DNA of 64,000 nucleotides from Planctomycetia bacterium (lineage in GTDB: Bacteria > Planctomycetota > Planctomycetia > Pirellulales > JACPPG01). Below, one piece after another: positions 36,274 to 46,172 of the stretch. The stretch is taken from positions 62,001 to 126,000 of the forward strand of contig JACPPG010000015.1 of NCBI GenBank assembly GCA_016191115.1, read 5' to 3'. Position 1 is the first letter of the stretch. Each line of letters begins with the position of its first letter. The position numbers were made by a program, and so were the translations under genes. The notes under the pieces were generated by a model. It was not told the DNA's origin. It worked only from the letters and a program-made list of their open reading frames with translations, and searched no databases.

Positions 36274-37474
36274 GCCACACCCCGCATCGGAATATCGTAG
36301 TAATGAACACCTTCTTCGTCGATCCATCCCGCTTCTCGCCGAATGCCGCGGTCATCGATAAACACTGGCAACGACGTTCTCTGTTTTCCCGGAATGAAGC
36401 GCGGGGATTTCAATAGTGAGCCAGGGATATATCTGCCCCATTGCTCCTCCGCTTGCTTGCGGTATTCGTCCACTTGCGTGTTCGAAATCTTCTCAGTTTG
36501 CCCCTTGCGAGGACCCGCAATGAAGTCGCGTCTTGCCCGCGAAAACAATCCGGCCGGGTACAGGATAAATACAGAGCCGTCCCTGGCGGCAAAATGATAA
36601 GTCTCTTCCTGATCGACTTTGTAGCCCGGATGGAGAACACCCCCAGCGCGGAGCGCGTCACGAGCCACAAGGTATACCGTCAAGGCTGCCATGGCCCGGG
36701 CCGTGGCTCCCCCGCCGCCCGCCCCTCGTCGCAATGCGCGTGGTTCCGCCCCTGGGCCTTTGTGAGCTATGGCTCCATGAATGCCCTCTTCCACTAACTC
36801 CATCACCTTAGACCCGGGCGGCCCAGCGTGATTCCACCGATAACCCTTCGGTCGCTGCCACTTCGGATTGCCCAATTTCTCTCGCATCGCGGCGTCAGCG
36901 GCATTTGCGTCGGCGTCGAACCCCGTGACCGTCTCGATTTCGACGCCAGCCTGGCTTGCGCTACCACGGTAGTATGATTCCGGCGGAAAGCCGCCGACCG
37001 CAATGTGCTGGCGGCTGAATCGTACTTCCTTGCCCACGACGCCCGCCTGCTGATTGACTGCCGAATCATTGTACCGGAAGACGCCATCTCCCTTCGCGCC
37101 TTTGATCCACGTTCCGCGGTGGTCGGCGGGCAGGTGTGTCTTGTTAGCTGCGGCTGTGGGGATGGCGTCGCGTCGCCTGGCCCGTCCGCGGGCGCCGCCT
37201 GCTTCGCCCCTGTCGGCGAGAACCAGCCTCGATTCTGCGGGAAGGCACCTCGCGGGTGCTTCGTGGGATCCCAACCGTCTTCGAACAGCGTCGTGACATC
37301 AGCAAGCCATTCGAACAGCTCTTGCTCCGCCGCCTGATCCGTCGCCGACCCGGACGACTCAGGGACTGATCGGCCGAGCAAGGCCTGCGCGAACTGCCAC
37401 GCCTCGCGCGAGCTCGAGGACACATTCTTGTCGTCAGGCGGCCAATCGGGCGCAGCGCCCCTTCTCGGTTCCAT
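36270..37474 (-). pseudogene. Polymorphic-toxin-type nuclease (WHH-like), frameshifted
   Basis: Two frames must be joined to read this gene. From the ATG at 37474 the first frame gives an acidic N-terminus and DPTKHPRGAFPQNRGWFSPTG, then a Pro-rich linker. The sensible sequence then continues in another frame (open 36270-37274) as KTHLPADHRGTWIKGAKGDG and onward. The switch lies at about 37145-37215 and equals a one-base loss. The body has VGKEVRFSRQHIAVGGFPP and then WNHAGPPGSKVMELVEEGIHG followed by AIAHKGPG, which resembles HNH/Endo VII WHH-type nucleases with Asn in place of the first His. A C-terminal ~130-residue region is unassigned. The SMI1/KNR4 gene overlaps its stop. Either a broken toxin or an assembly error. 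Confidence 0.65.
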
Positions 37475-37879
37475 CAAGAACGTTCCCACAGGGCAGCACA
37501 ACGAAACCCGCGACGGCGCAAAAAAGAGCCCGTCGACCGAAATGCGTTTGACGCATTCGGCAACGGGCTCTTCGGATACTCGATTTCGCGCTTCGAGCTC
37601 TTCTCGATACCGCCGATCACCAAGGTGACCGCGCTTGGCGCATCACGGCCGAGCGGCCGCCAATGTAGCAAATGCAAGGCGGCGCGTCAGCGCCCGGAAT
37701 TGGCCACCGCTCCAACCGCCAAGCGACGGGCTCGGATGCTGCCGCAAGCGAGCTCCCCGATTCACTCCTCCACGTGAATCACGTTGCGACAACGAGCGAA
37801 CAGAGTGCGCGTGCTATTAGTGAATGCGTCGGTATACTTCACATGCTGCCCTGCCGCCAAATGACAATCGTTCCCAACC
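37475..37879. other. Intergenic stretch between toxin-like gene and MFS gene
   Basis: No credible gene. The first reading frame of the toxin-like gene stays open upstream to about 37,650 without a better start. A strong hairpin is at 37525-37573. The right part leads to the plus-strand MFS gene and presumably holds its promoter; none is clear. Confidence 0.5.
37521..37573 (-). terminator. Hairpin with T-tract, terminator-like on minus strand
   Basis: AAGAGCCCGT (37525-37534) pairs with ACGGGCTCTT (37564-37573), with an inner CCGAAATGCG/CGCATTCGG stem. On the minus strand the stem runs directly into six or more T. There is no intact minus-strand gene upstream, so it may end a lost gene or lie in the extended toxin frame. 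Confidence 0.45.
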
Positions 37880-39217
37880 ATGGCCAAACGTGCAAACGCA
37901 GTTGATTCAGGAACCGCGATTGGCGTTGCGGCGGCGGGCGACGCGCCGGCCGGCCAAGAGGCAGCGCGGCTGCGCGACTTGTCGAGACATCAGTGGAACT
38001 CCGGGATCGCGGCGTGGCTGGGCTGGCTGTTCGACGGCCTGGACATGCACCTCTATACCTTGGTCGCGATCACGTTCGTCGGCGAGCTACTCCACACCGA
38101 CAAGACCAATCCGCAGGTCGCCTACTACAGCTCGTGGATTCAAGCGTCCTTTCTGATCGGTTGGGCCCTGGGCGGAGGCCTCTTCGGCGTGATTGGCGAC
38201 CGCATCGGCCGCTCGCGGGCGCTCATGCTGACGATCCTGACGTACGCCCTCTTCACCGGCCTGTCATACTTCGCGCAGGCCTGGTGGCACCTGCTTGTGT
38301 TCCGGTTCGTCGCTGCCTTGGGGATCGGCGGGGAGTGGGCCGTCGGGGCGTCGCTATTGTCCGAGACGTGGCCGCGCCGTTGGCGCCCCTGGATGGCCGC
38401 CGTGCTGCAGACGGCCGTGAACCTGGGCACGCTGCTGGCCAGCCTCGCGCTATTCCTCATGGCGGACCAGCCGCCGCGCAATGTGTTTCTGGTCGGCGTC
38501 GTTCCGGCGCTCGTCGTGCTATGGATCCGCCGGGCGGTGCCCGAGACGGAGCAATGGCGTGAGGCCCGCGCGGCAAATCGCCACGAGGTGCCGCGGATCG
38601 TCGATCTGTTTGGCCCGCACCTGCTATGGATCACCGTGCGAACGCTGGCCGTGTGCGGCTTGGCGTTGACGGCCCATTGGGCGTTCATGTTCTGGTGCTC
38701 GCAGCAGTTGCGGAACCTGCCGGACCTGGCCGGATGGACCGAGGGCCAGCGAAGCGAGTTGGTGAGCGGGGCCATGACGATCGTCATGGTTTCCTCAATC
38801 GCGGGAAACTTCCTGGCGGCCCTCGTCGCGCGCGGGCTGGGCTACCGCTTCGCGATCGCGCTATTCTGCCTGGGCTATTTCGCCGCCATGCTGGGAGCCT
38901 ATAGCATTCCCCGCGACTACAGCGATCTACGTCCGTGGCTGGTGGCCATCGGCATCTGCCAGGGCGTCTTCGCGCTATTCACCATGTACCTGCCGCCATT
39001 GTTTCCGACGCTATTGCGAACAACCGGCGCCGGCTTTTGCTACAACTTCGGCCGACTGGCCGCGGCATTCGGCACGGTATTCTTCGGCTTGATGAGCAAA
39101 GTCGGCGACCATCGCATGGCGCTACTCTACGCCGGGTTTCTTTTCCTGCCGGCGGCGGCGATCGCCTGCGTATTGCCCGAACCGCTCGATGGCCGGCTGC
39201 CCGAGCCCGTGACATAA
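37880..39217 (+). CDS. MFS transporter (sugar/organic acid type)
   Basis: A 445-residue membrane protein with 12 predicted helices. The N-terminal half has WLGWLFDGLDMHLYTLV (the helix-1 Asp motif of the sialate/aromatic-acid transporters), GGGLFGVIGDRIGRSRAL (the A-loop motif) and FVAALGIGGEWAVGASLLSETWP. The C-terminal half ends with LPEPLDGRLPEP. The ATG at 37880 follows a short AACC stretch without a strong ribosome site. The family moves sugars, aromatic or organic acids with protons; this one's substrate is not readable. It is followed 249 bases later by the DDAH-like gene in the same direction. Confidence 0.9.
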   Translation: MAKRANAVDSGTAIGVAAAGDAPAGQEAARLRDLSRHQWNSGIAAWLGWLFDGLDMHLYTLVAITFVGELLHTDKTNPQVAYYSSWIQASFLIGWALGGGLFGVIGDRIGRSRALMLTILTYALFTGLSYFAQAWWHLLVFRFVAALGIGGEWAVGASLLSETWPRRWRPWMAAVLQTAVNLGTLLASLALFLMADQPPRNVFLVGVVPALVVLWIRRAVPETEQWREARAANRHEVPRIVDLFGPHLLWITVRTLAVCGLALTAHWAFMFWCSQQLRNLPDLAGWTEGQRSELVSGAMTIVMVSSIAGNFLAALVARGLGYRFAIALFCLGYFAAMLGAYSIPRDYSDLRPWLVAIGICQGVFALFTMYLPPLFPTLLRTTGAGFCYNFGRLAAAFGTVFFGLMSKVGDHRMALLYAGFLFLPAAAIACVLPEPLDGRLPEPVT

Positions 39218-39466
39218 GCCCACATAGATGGCACTTCGCACGTTCTTGCTTGAATTAGGAATCTCCCCTTCGCGGAAACGCGCCGCGTTTTCTGGCGCAA
39301 GGGGGACGAACGTCCGAAGCCAGCGGGGACGAGGGCCACTCACAGCAACAGACTGAAAAAGGCGGACGATTTGACAGCGGCTGAATTGTCATCGAATCTT
39401 CACACTTTGGCTCGGCGAGAGAATGGTAGATTTGCAGCCCGTGGAACAATCGAGGGCGAGGCAGAG

Positions 39467-40345
39467 ATGCAAGGTGAGCGTTACTCGGAATCAGACAACT
39501 ATTTCAACTACGCCGTTTGTCGGACGCCCGGCGCCAACTTCGCCGACGGCATCACGTCCAAAGACGGTGGCGAACCCATCGACTACGGGAAAGCACTAGA
39601 ACAGCACGCCCGCTATGTCGATACGCTTAGAGACCTGGGGATCAGCGTCACAGTGCTGCAACCTGATGCGCGTTTTCCCGATGGGTGTTTTGTCGAAGAC
39701 ACTGCCGTCGTCCTGGAGAAAGGCGCGATGATTACGAACCCGGGTGACGTGCGAAGGCGCGGCGAGGCCGAAGTAATATACGCGGAAATAGATTCGATCA
39801 AGCCGACTGCACGCATGACGTTGCCCGGTACGCTCGATGGCGGCGACGTACTGAGAATTAGGGATCATTTCTACATCGGTGTGTCGAACCGGAGCAAAGC
39901 CAACGGAAAACTGCCGCCACGGACGAACGAAAAAGGTGTGCGGCAGCTTGTCGACTTCCTAAGGTCGCACGGCTTCGAGGCGTCGTTCGTCGAGGTCGAT
40001 TCGGTCCTGCACCTGAAAACCGGGATAACGTACGTCGGCAAAAATACGGTGGTGGGCCTGGACGAATTCGTCAACCATGCTGCGTTCAGCCAGTACAAGA
40101 AAATCGTCGTGCCGCCCGAGGAACCGAACGCCGCCAATGTGCTCTTTGTGAACGACGCACTGATCATGCATGCCGGCAATCCGAAGACCGAGGCCAAGCT
40201 GCGGGCGTATGGGTTTGACGTGCGAGCAATTCCGATGAGCGAATTCGAGAAAATGGATGGCGGAGTCACCTGCCTTTCCATCCCGATGCAGACGCAAGAG
40301 AGGCTAGAGAGCAAGCCCGCACAACGCGCCGATAGGACTCTGTAA
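39467..40345 (+). CDS. Dimethylarginine dimethylaminohydrolase-like amidinohydrolase
   Basis: A 292-residue protein of the amidinotransferase/DDAH superfamily. Start at the ATG 39467, after a GAGGCAGAG purine-rich stretch; the frame extends upstream but without protein-like sequence. Motifs: FPDGCFVEDTAVV (about 71-83; Asp/Glu that orient the guanidine), the catalytic HLKTG with His near 182, and the nucleophile Cys near 269 in GGVTCLSIPM. DDAH hydrolyses N-methylated arginines to citrulline plus mono- or dimethylamine. Related enzymes act on free arginine or other guanidines, so the substrate is not certain. If it is a true DDAH it would release methylated amines near an ammonium transporter and 10 kb from the N-methylglutamate cluster. 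Base composition looks slightly more AT-rich than in its neighbours. Confidence 0.85.
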   Translation: MQGERYSESDNYFNYAVCRTPGANFADGITSKDGGEPIDYGKALEQHARYVDTLRDLGISVTVLQPDARFPDGCFVEDTAVVLEKGAMITNPGDVRRRGEAEVIYAEIDSIKPTARMTLPGTLDGGDVLRIRDHFYIGVSNRSKANGKLPPRTNEKGVRQLVDFLRSHGFEASFVEVDSVLHLKTGITYVGKNTVVGLDEFVNHAAFSQYKKIVVPPEEPNAANVLFVNDALIMHAGNPKTEAKLRAYGFDVRAIPMSEFEKMDGGVTCLSIPMQTQERLESKPAQRADRTL

Positions 40346-40608
40346 CCTGTGAATGGCCGAGCCCCCACGCAGAAGAGGGCGGAAGCGGCAATTGCCTCGG
40401 CAGGACCGAAGCGAACGCGGAGCCCGATAGCACGCGCCCGCCGTGGGCGAGGGCACGCGCGCGCAAAAACCTTGGCCCGGGCAACGAAAGGTCACCCGAG
40501 CCAAGGCCATCCTTCTGGCTTGGCGAAAGCCAGAGCGCGCTTTGGGAGCGTCGAGGAAAGCCCGCGTCGGCGACGGTCGCGTCCGCAGCTCTCTCCCCGC
40601 TCGCCCCT
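40346..40608. other. Gap between convergent DDAH and amt genes
   Basis: No gene seen. It contains a 7-base-stem hairpin (CTGGCTT/AAGCCAG, 40515-40533) and other short GC palindromes, without T-tracts. Confidence 0.4.
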
Positions 40609-42045
40609 TTAGACGAAGATGTATCCCTCTTCGTTATGCTGCGTGAGGTCCAAGCCTTGCCGCTCCTCGTCTTGCGAGACGCGCAGGCCCATCGTCGCGT
40701 TAAGGACCACAAGGATCACAAGCGTAGCGACGATGGCCAGCGCCCACGTGCCGAACGCGGCGACGAGCTGCGCCGGGAGGATCGGTCCACCTTCCAATGC
40801 CCCGAGCAGTTTGTGAGTGCCGCCAACATCTTGAACGGCACGAGTAGCAAACACGCCCGTCAGGATGGCGCCCAGGGTGCCACCGACGCCGTGAACGCCG
40901 AAGACGTCAAGCGAATCGTCATAGCCGAACTTCGGCTTGAGGACTGAACATGCCAGGCTGCACACAACGCCGGCTGCCGCCCCCATGATCAAGGAGGCCA
41001 TCGGCGTTACGTAGCCAGAAGCCGGTGTGATGCACACCAGCCCGGCGACCGCGCCCGAGGCGGCGCCCAATAGCGTCGGTTTGCCTGTGCGCAGCCAATC
41101 CATGCACGCCCAAGCCAGCGCCGCCGCCGCGGCCGAGAAGTGCGTGTTGCAGAAGGCGCTGGCGGCGATGCCGTCGGCCGCCAGCGCGCTGCCGGCGTTG
41201 AAACCGAACCACCCCACCCACAATAGCGCCGCGCCAATCAACGTGTAGGTCAAATTGTGCGGCGGCATCGGCTCGGTCGGATAACCGACGCGCTTGCCCA
41301 TGAACAGCGCGCACACCAGAGCGGAAATGCCTGAGCTGATGTGCACGACAGTTCCCCCGGCGAAATCAAGAGCACCGCCGGCGATGCCGTTGTCGGTGTT
41401 GTAGGCAAAGATCCCACCCGCCCACACCCAATGGCACAGTGGGCAATAAACGAAGAAGTCCCACAGGATCATGAATACGACCATCGTGCTGAACTTCATC
41501 CGCTCGGCGAACGAGCCGACGATCAGCGCCGGCGTGATGATGAAGAACATGCCCTGGAAGAGCATGTGAGTCAGGTAAGGGATCGTTAGCATGGGGAACT
41601 GTGGGGTGACGACTGCTTTTGCGGATTCGTCCCACGTGCTTTGTACCCCTTGCATGAAGAACATCTTGGTATCGCCGATATAGGGGCTGCTGCCGCTGAA
41701 GCAAAGCGAATAGCAAAACAGCCCCCATAGCACGGTGTTCAAGCCCATCAAGAAGAAGCACTGCATGAACACGTTGACGACGTTCTTTTTCCGCACCAGC
41801 CCGCCGTAGAACATGGCCAGTCCGGGCGCCGTCATCATCAGCACAAGGGCCGACGACGTGAGGACCCAGGCGTTGTCGCCTTTGTCGAGCGGCGGTTGCG
41901 GCGGCGTCTCGCCCTTGGCGGCTGCCTCGGCCGATTCCTCCTTGGCGGTTTCGGCAGGCTCCTGAGCGTGAACGACCGATGCCAAGTAGCCCATCAAGGT
42001 CAAAAGGACCAACGCGGGACAGTAGACGCGAAGTAGTTTGTTCAT
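40609..42045 (-). CDS. amt: Ammonium transporter (Amt family)
   Basis: A 478-residue protein starting at the ATG at 42045 (GGGAA upstream; the frame extends to 42192 without a signal). A signal-like N-terminal helix (LVLLTLMGYLASVVHA) and an acidic linker come first, then 11 membrane helices. The twin pore histidines are present: His235 in AGGTVVHISSG and His385 in DVFGVHGVGG. Other Amt motifs are AMFYGGLVRKKN and VGWFGFNAGSALA. The protein conducts ammonium and, in many homologues, methylammonium. No glnK gene lies next to it, unlike most amt loci, so its PII regulator must be elsewhere. It converges with the DDAH-like gene. Confidence 0.95.
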   Translation of the reverse strand: MNKLLRVYCPALVLLTLMGYLASVVHAQEPAETAKEESAEAAAKGETPPQPPLDKGDNAWVLTSSALVLMMTAPGLAMFYGGLVRKKNVVNVFMQCFFLMGLNTVLWGLFCYSLCFSGSSPYIGDTKMFFMQGVQSTWDESAKAVVTPQFPMLTIPYLTHMLFQGMFFIITPALIVGSFAERMKFSTMVVFMILWDFFVYCPLCHWVWAGGIFAYNTDNGIAGGALDFAGGTVVHISSGISALVCALFMGKRVGYPTEPMPPHNLTYTLIGAALLWVGWFGFNAGSALAADGIAASAFCNTHFSAAAAALAWACMDWLRTGKPTLLGAASGAVAGLVCITPASGYVTPMASLIMGAAAGVVCSLACSVLKPKFGYDDSLDVFGVHGVGGTLGAILTGVFATRAVQDVGGTHKLLGALEGGPILPAQLVAAFGTWALAIVATLVILVVLNATMGLRVSQDEERQGLDLTQHNEEGYIFV

Positions 42046-42269
42046 TTCCCGGCCTCGCTTTCGAAGGATGTGCTTGGAAGGGTGAAGTCGAGTGGCACGG
42101 CGTCCAAACGGCACCGCGCGACCATCTAACAACAAGGGAAAAAGGCACGATGCGAGTCGGTCTGCGCCCATTCCGCGCACATTAGGACGCATACCTGGCG
42201 GGGGGACTCACCGCACGAACTGAATGCCTGGGGACAGCCCTCCTCCGCCGAAAGGGCGTCCCAACACAA

Positions 42270-42599
42270 TCAAACCTGCAGCTTGACGCGCAGCGTGCTC
42301 AAGGTGAGCGGGCGCGACGATCCACTCGGTCCCCATGAGATCGCGAGCAACGCGGCGTCGCAGCCGGCATCGCGGGACGCCTCCGACAGCGCTTGCCAGC
42401 GGCCCTCGGCCAGCAGCACGCGGCCCAGGTCGCGCGCGTGACGGACCAGGGCTGTGCGACACGGCAAGGAACAGTGGCAGGCAATCTTCGGCGACGACTT
42501 CAGGGCGGTGGATTTCGCGGTCCAAAGCGCATCGACTCTTGCCATGCCGGAAACGGCAAACAGCAACAGCACCGTCGCGATGAGCCGTTTCCGGTCCAT
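42270..42599 (-). CDS. Small secreted protein, unknown
   Basis: A 109-residue protein from the ATG at 42599. A basic start and hydrophobic core (MDRKRLIATVLLLFAVSGMA) form a signal peptide. The mature part has three Cys in CHCSLPC (Cys-x-Cys-x3-Cys), another Cys near residue 80 and ends TLSTLRVKLQV. No family is recognised. It lies 275 bases downstream of the RND gene in the same direction. A second small secreted protein at the head of this module ends YVRLQI, and the two could be distant relatives, though the likeness is weak. Confidence 0.6.
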   Translation of the reverse strand: MDRKRLIATVLLLFAVSGMARVDALWTAKSTALKSSPKIACHCSLPCRTALVRHARDLGRVLLAEGRWQALSEASRDAGCDAALLAISWGPSGSSRPLTLSTLRVKLQV

Positions 42600-42874
42600 G
42601 AGTCGAACCACCGTCACACACGGGCAACAAGACGTTCCCGATTCCAGAGCCGCCTAAGCTTGGCCCGGTAAGCAGCTCTTGTGCCGAAGTGAGATCTTCC
42701 GCCGCCCGCCGGTGCGAGAAGTCCTTTTAGGGCAGGGCCTTATGACTGGCGCGGCGCCCACGCGTCGCCCGCTTCGGCAGGAGGCGAGCGAGCGTCGTGC
42801 ATTCACCGACGGCATTGCCTGCGCAAGGCGCGGGCACGAAGCCCGCTTTGGTGAGCCTTCGGCGCCGGCCGCAT

Positions 42875-45217
42875 CTACTCAGGCGCAGGCATGTCAGGCT
42901 TCACGCCATGCGTGAAGAATCGCCCCATCGGCCCGGCGATGATGGCGGGCATGAGGACAAGGTCGGCAAAGAGGCTCCCGGCCAATAGCGTTACCATGAG
43001 GAGGCCGAACATCCGTGTCGGCACAAAGGAGCTGAGACCGAAAACCGAGAGGCCCAGGCCCACGACGATCGTGCTTTGGGCCATGGCGGCGGCCGCATTG
43101 CGATAGGCGTAGATCGCCGCGGTCCGTCGATCGTAGCCTTTGGCCACTCCGAATCGGAACCAGGTGATGTAGTGCGCGGCGTCATCGACCGCGACACCCA
43201 TCGCAACGCTGGCCGTCATCATGGTGCCGATGTCGATGACCATGCCGAAATAGCCCATTAGGCCGAATGCCACCGCCATCGGCCAGACGTTGGGAAACAT
43301 CACCAATAAGCCAGCGGGCACGCTGCGGTAGGTAATCCCCATAACGGCCGCCATCGTCAGGAACGCCCAGAAAAAGCCGCTTTGGAGCCCTTCGAGCAAA
43401 GTCCGCTCGGCCTTGTAGACGACAGGCGTCACGCCGGTGTAGATGGCTGAGATGCCTTCGATGCCCTTGTCCCGCTCTTGCTGCAAGAAGGGCTCGACCT
43501 CACGGCGGATTTCCTCGACGAACAGACCGTAGTCGATATCGGCCATACCCAAGAGCCGCGTGCTGATCCGCCACTCTTCTTCGTCGGTGTCGGCGGTTCT
43601 CTCGTGGCTCAAGTAGTCTCCAAACTCGAATTCATCGCGGTGCTCTTCCAGGGTTTTGTTGAACACGTCGCGGCGAACGTAGTCTGGATTGCGAACGACC
43701 AACCGCTGGAAGGCTCCGCCAAGACGGCGCGGCTTGGGAGTCGATTCGGCGGGCAAGGGGGGCGTGAACGTGGCAGCCGACATGCCGCTACTGACTTCGG
43801 GCAGCTTGACCAGGTGCCGCGCGATCCGTTCGACCAGTTCCAGGCGCTGGAGGAACGTCATGTGATTGGTGCGGTTGTCGAATCGCAACACCACTTCCAT
43901 CGGCACCAGTCCGCCCAAGTGCTCTTCCAGCCAGGTGTACTCCTGCACGACGCGCGCCTCAGGCGAGAAGAGATCCGCGATGGCAACCGACGTCTTCACC
44001 CTCAACACGCCCATGCCGCATGCAACCATGACAACGGCAAAAACCAGACAAATCCACGGACTCTTGCCCACGACAAGCCATGCGCATCGCAATCCCAGCC
44101 GGTGGCCAAATGTGGGTGTCGCTTCGGCTAGCGGATCGAGCGGAGGCGGCGCGGTGAGCTTTGGCGGCCAAAGCTGCAAGGCCGCCGGCACGCACAAATA
44201 TAAAAGTCCCAGCGTCGCCATGACGCCCACTCCGGAATACAAGCCGAAAGACCGGATCGGCACCAGCTCGCTCAGGCACAGCGAAAAGAGTCCGATGGCA
44301 CTGGTTCCGGCGGACAAGAAGCACGGAAGCCAGGCCCGCTTAAGGGCACGTCCCGGCGCACCTTGCAGGCCCGTCTCATGAACCGTGTTCCGATAGTAGT
44401 TGATGATGTGAATCGCGCCGGAAAGTGACGCGGTGTACACCACCGGGGGCATCGAGTAGAGGATGGCGTCCATCGTATTGCCGGTGAAATGCACTAGCGC
44501 CAGTGCGATCGCCGCGCTGTAGATGGCACAGGCAAAGACCAGAATCGTCAGATACCACTGCCGCATGCACCAATAGGCAAGCCCTAGTCCCAAGAGCGCC
44601 GACAACGTGGCCAGGTAGCGGAGTGTCTTCTTGCCCTCATTATCGATCGCAACGTTGTCCACGGGCGGCCCGCCCATGTAAATCTCTTCGGGCGACAGGC
44701 CCGTCGCCAGCTCGGCAGCGCGGGTCAGCTCCTCGATCGAGCGATGCGGGTCTTCCTGACCCTTGGGCGTTAGCGCCACCACCGCGCTTGTCTGCTCGTC
44801 TTTACCGACTAGCAATCCAGACAGCCGTTCGACCGCCTCGGCCCGTGTTAGATTGACCGGCGGCTCGACCAGCCGCTTCACGACTTCCGGCCCGGTCAGC
44901 ACGCTCGAGAATAACGACGTGTCGATTGGACTCTCGGCATCCCTTGATTCAGGCACGAGCAGACGAGCGAACTTTTCGACGCGCGGATCATCCAGCTTGG
45001 CGCCAGTCCAACTAACAAGGACCTGAGTCTCGTTCTCGAAATGCGACTGGAACCAGCGATACTCGGCGGTTTCCTGGAATGTCGCCGGCAGCCAATCCTT
45101 GACGTCGTTGCGGTTGCTCTGCGACGCCATCTTGGCCCCATACAAGAAGACGGGGACCAACAGAACGGCGATTCCAAGAATCAATCGGCTGTAGCGCTCG
45201 TAGAAGGAGGTCTTCAT
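42875..45217 (-). CDS. RND/MMPL family membrane transporter
   Basis: A 780-residue protein with 12 membrane helices in the RND pattern: helix 1 at the N-terminus, a ~165-residue periplasmic loop, five clustered helices (about 200-380), a second periplasmic loop (about 415-590), and five final helices. The second half has IDIGTMMTASVAMGVAVDDAAHYITWFRF, the conserved helix-4-type Asp pair of the MMPL/hopanoid/sterol-transport branch. RND proteins of this class move lipids or hydrophobic molecules. It stands downstream of an LRR protein and a 37-residue membrane peptide; no membrane-fusion or outer-membrane partner gene is present. Confidence 0.9.
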   Translation of the reverse strand: MKTSFYERYSRLILGIAVLLVPVFLYGAKMASQSNRNDVKDWLPATFQETAEYRWFQSHFENETQVLVSWTGAKLDDPRVEKFARLLVPESRDAESPIDTSLFSSVLTGPEVVKRLVEPPVNLTRAEAVERLSGLLVGKDEQTSAVVALTPKGQEDPHRSIEELTRAAELATGLSPEEIYMGGPPVDNVAIDNEGKKTLRYLATLSALLGLGLAYWCMRQWYLTILVFACAIYSAAIALALVHFTGNTMDAILYSMPPVVYTASLSGAIHIINYYRNTVHETGLQGAPGRALKRAWLPCFLSAGTSAIGLFSLCLSELVPIRSFGLYSGVGVMATLGLLYLCVPAALQLWPPKLTAPPPLDPLAEATPTFGHRLGLRCAWLVVGKSPWICLVFAVVMVACGMGVLRVKTSVAIADLFSPEARVVQEYTWLEEHLGGLVPMEVVLRFDNRTNHMTFLQRLELVERIARHLVKLPEVSSGMSAATFTPPLPAESTPKPRRLGGAFQRLVVRNPDYVRRDVFNKTLEEHRDEFEFGDYLSHERTADTDEEEWRISTRLLGMADIDYGLFVEEIRREVEPFLQQERDKGIEGISAIYTGVTPVVYKAERTLLEGLQSGFFWAFLTMAAVMGITYRSVPAGLLVMFPNVWPMAVAFGLMGYFGMVIDIGTMMTASVAMGVAVDDAAHYITWFRFGVAKGYDRRTAAIYAYRNAAAAMAQSTIVVGLGLSVFGLSSFVPTRMFGLLMVTLLAGSLFADLVLMPAIIAGPMGRFFTHGVKPDMPAPE

Positions 45218-45280
45218 TTGCTCTCACCGCTATCCGGGAACATGTCGCGATCGACCGGCGCCAGCCTGGAGAGTCCGCTG

Positions 45281-45952
45281 CTAATCCCAATTGATAGCCA
45301 CGTCAGCTATCGCGCGCCGCAATCGCGCCACACCCAGGGGCGTTACCTTTGTTCCGCTAAGGGTCAGGCTTTCCAGCTTTTTCAGGGTTCCGAGGCTGCC
45401 CAGACCGTCATCCGTTACCGCCGTGTTGCTGAGGTTCAGAGTTTTGAGTTCCGTCAAACGGCTGAGATGAACAAGCCCCTTGTCCGACACCTTGGTGAAT
45501 CCCAGATCCAAGACTTCGAGCTTCTTGAGCGGTTTCAGGTGCTCGACGCTTTCGTCATTCACGGCCGTGTCCCAGAAACGCAGCTCGCGCAGCTCAGGTA
45601 AGCTTTCCAAGTGGGCGAGACCGGAGCCGTCGAATTCCACGTAACTGAGATCGATGCTGCGCAGCGACTTCCAGTCGGACAAATGACGCAGCCCTTTGTC
45701 GGTCACCTTGGCATCCTTCAAGGACAGGGTGCGAATCCCCGCCAGGCCTTTCATGCCAGCCAGCCCGTCGTCTCCCAGCGAACAGCGGCTGAAGTCCACG
45801 CCGATAACGGGCTTTGACTGCTGCTTCTCGTCGACGACAACGGTTCCGCCAAGATGGCGCACGCGATCGACGGCTTCTTGGACGGCGCGAGACGGCTCCC
45901 CGGCAGCCGCCCCGATTACGACAACGAATGCTACTATTCCACGAATCGCCAT
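45281..45952 (-). CDS. Secreted leucine-rich repeat protein
   Basis: A 223-residue protein with a short signal peptide (MAIRGIVAFVVVIGAAAG). From about residue 65 come seven consecutive repeats of ~24 residues with the pattern LxxLxxLxxLxLxxTxVTDxGL, for example LKKLEVLDLGFTKVSDKGLVHLSRL and LTELKTLNLSNTAVTDDGLGSLGTL. This is the cysteine-free, bacterial LRR type abundant in planctomycetes. Such solenoids bind proteins. It lies 63 bases before the RND gene and 40 bases after the 37-residue membrane peptide gene, so it is likely to act with them at the membrane. Confidence 0.85.
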   Translation of the reverse strand: MAIRGIVAFVVVIGAAAGEPSRAVQEAVDRVRHLGGTVVVDEKQQSKPVIGVDFSRCSLGDDGLAGMKGLAGIRTLSLKDAKVTDKGLRHLSDWKSLRSIDLSYVEFDGSGLAHLESLPELRELRFWDTAVNDESVEHLKPLKKLEVLDLGFTKVSDKGLVHLSRLTELKTLNLSNTAVTDDGLGSLGTLKKLESLTLSGTKVTPLGVARLRRAIADVAINWD

Positions 45953-45992
45953 GGCTTTTCCCCGTTAGGTTTGCGGGCCGTGATTGGCACGC

Positions 45993-46106
45993 TTAAAAGC
46001 CAAGAAGACGTTGCAAAGCGTACACGACCCCGAACGCAAGCGCGATCGAACCCACGAGCACCAAAATCAACTTCAGGAAGCCGGAGCCTCCTTGTGATTG
46101 GTCCAT
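45993..46106 (-). CDS. 37-residue single-pass membrane peptide
   Basis: A very short gene: ATG at 46106, TAA at 45993. The ribosome site AGGGAG lies eight bases upstream, one of the best in the region. The peptide is a hydrophilic start (MDQSQGGSG), a ~25-residue hydrophobic helix (FLKLILVLVGSIALAFGVVYAL) and a short QRLLGF tail. The spacing to both neighbours is short and direction the same, so it is probably a true small protein of this operon, perhaps a regulator or subunit of the RND protein. No family is recognised. Confidence 0.65.
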   Translation of the reverse strand: MDQSQGGSGFLKLILVLVGSIALAFGVVYALQRLLGF

Positions 46107-46172
46107 TGCAGAATCTCCCTGGGAGCGCGCGGTGTCCGCGCGGAACAAGACGCAAGGGAGGCCGAAGAAGGG

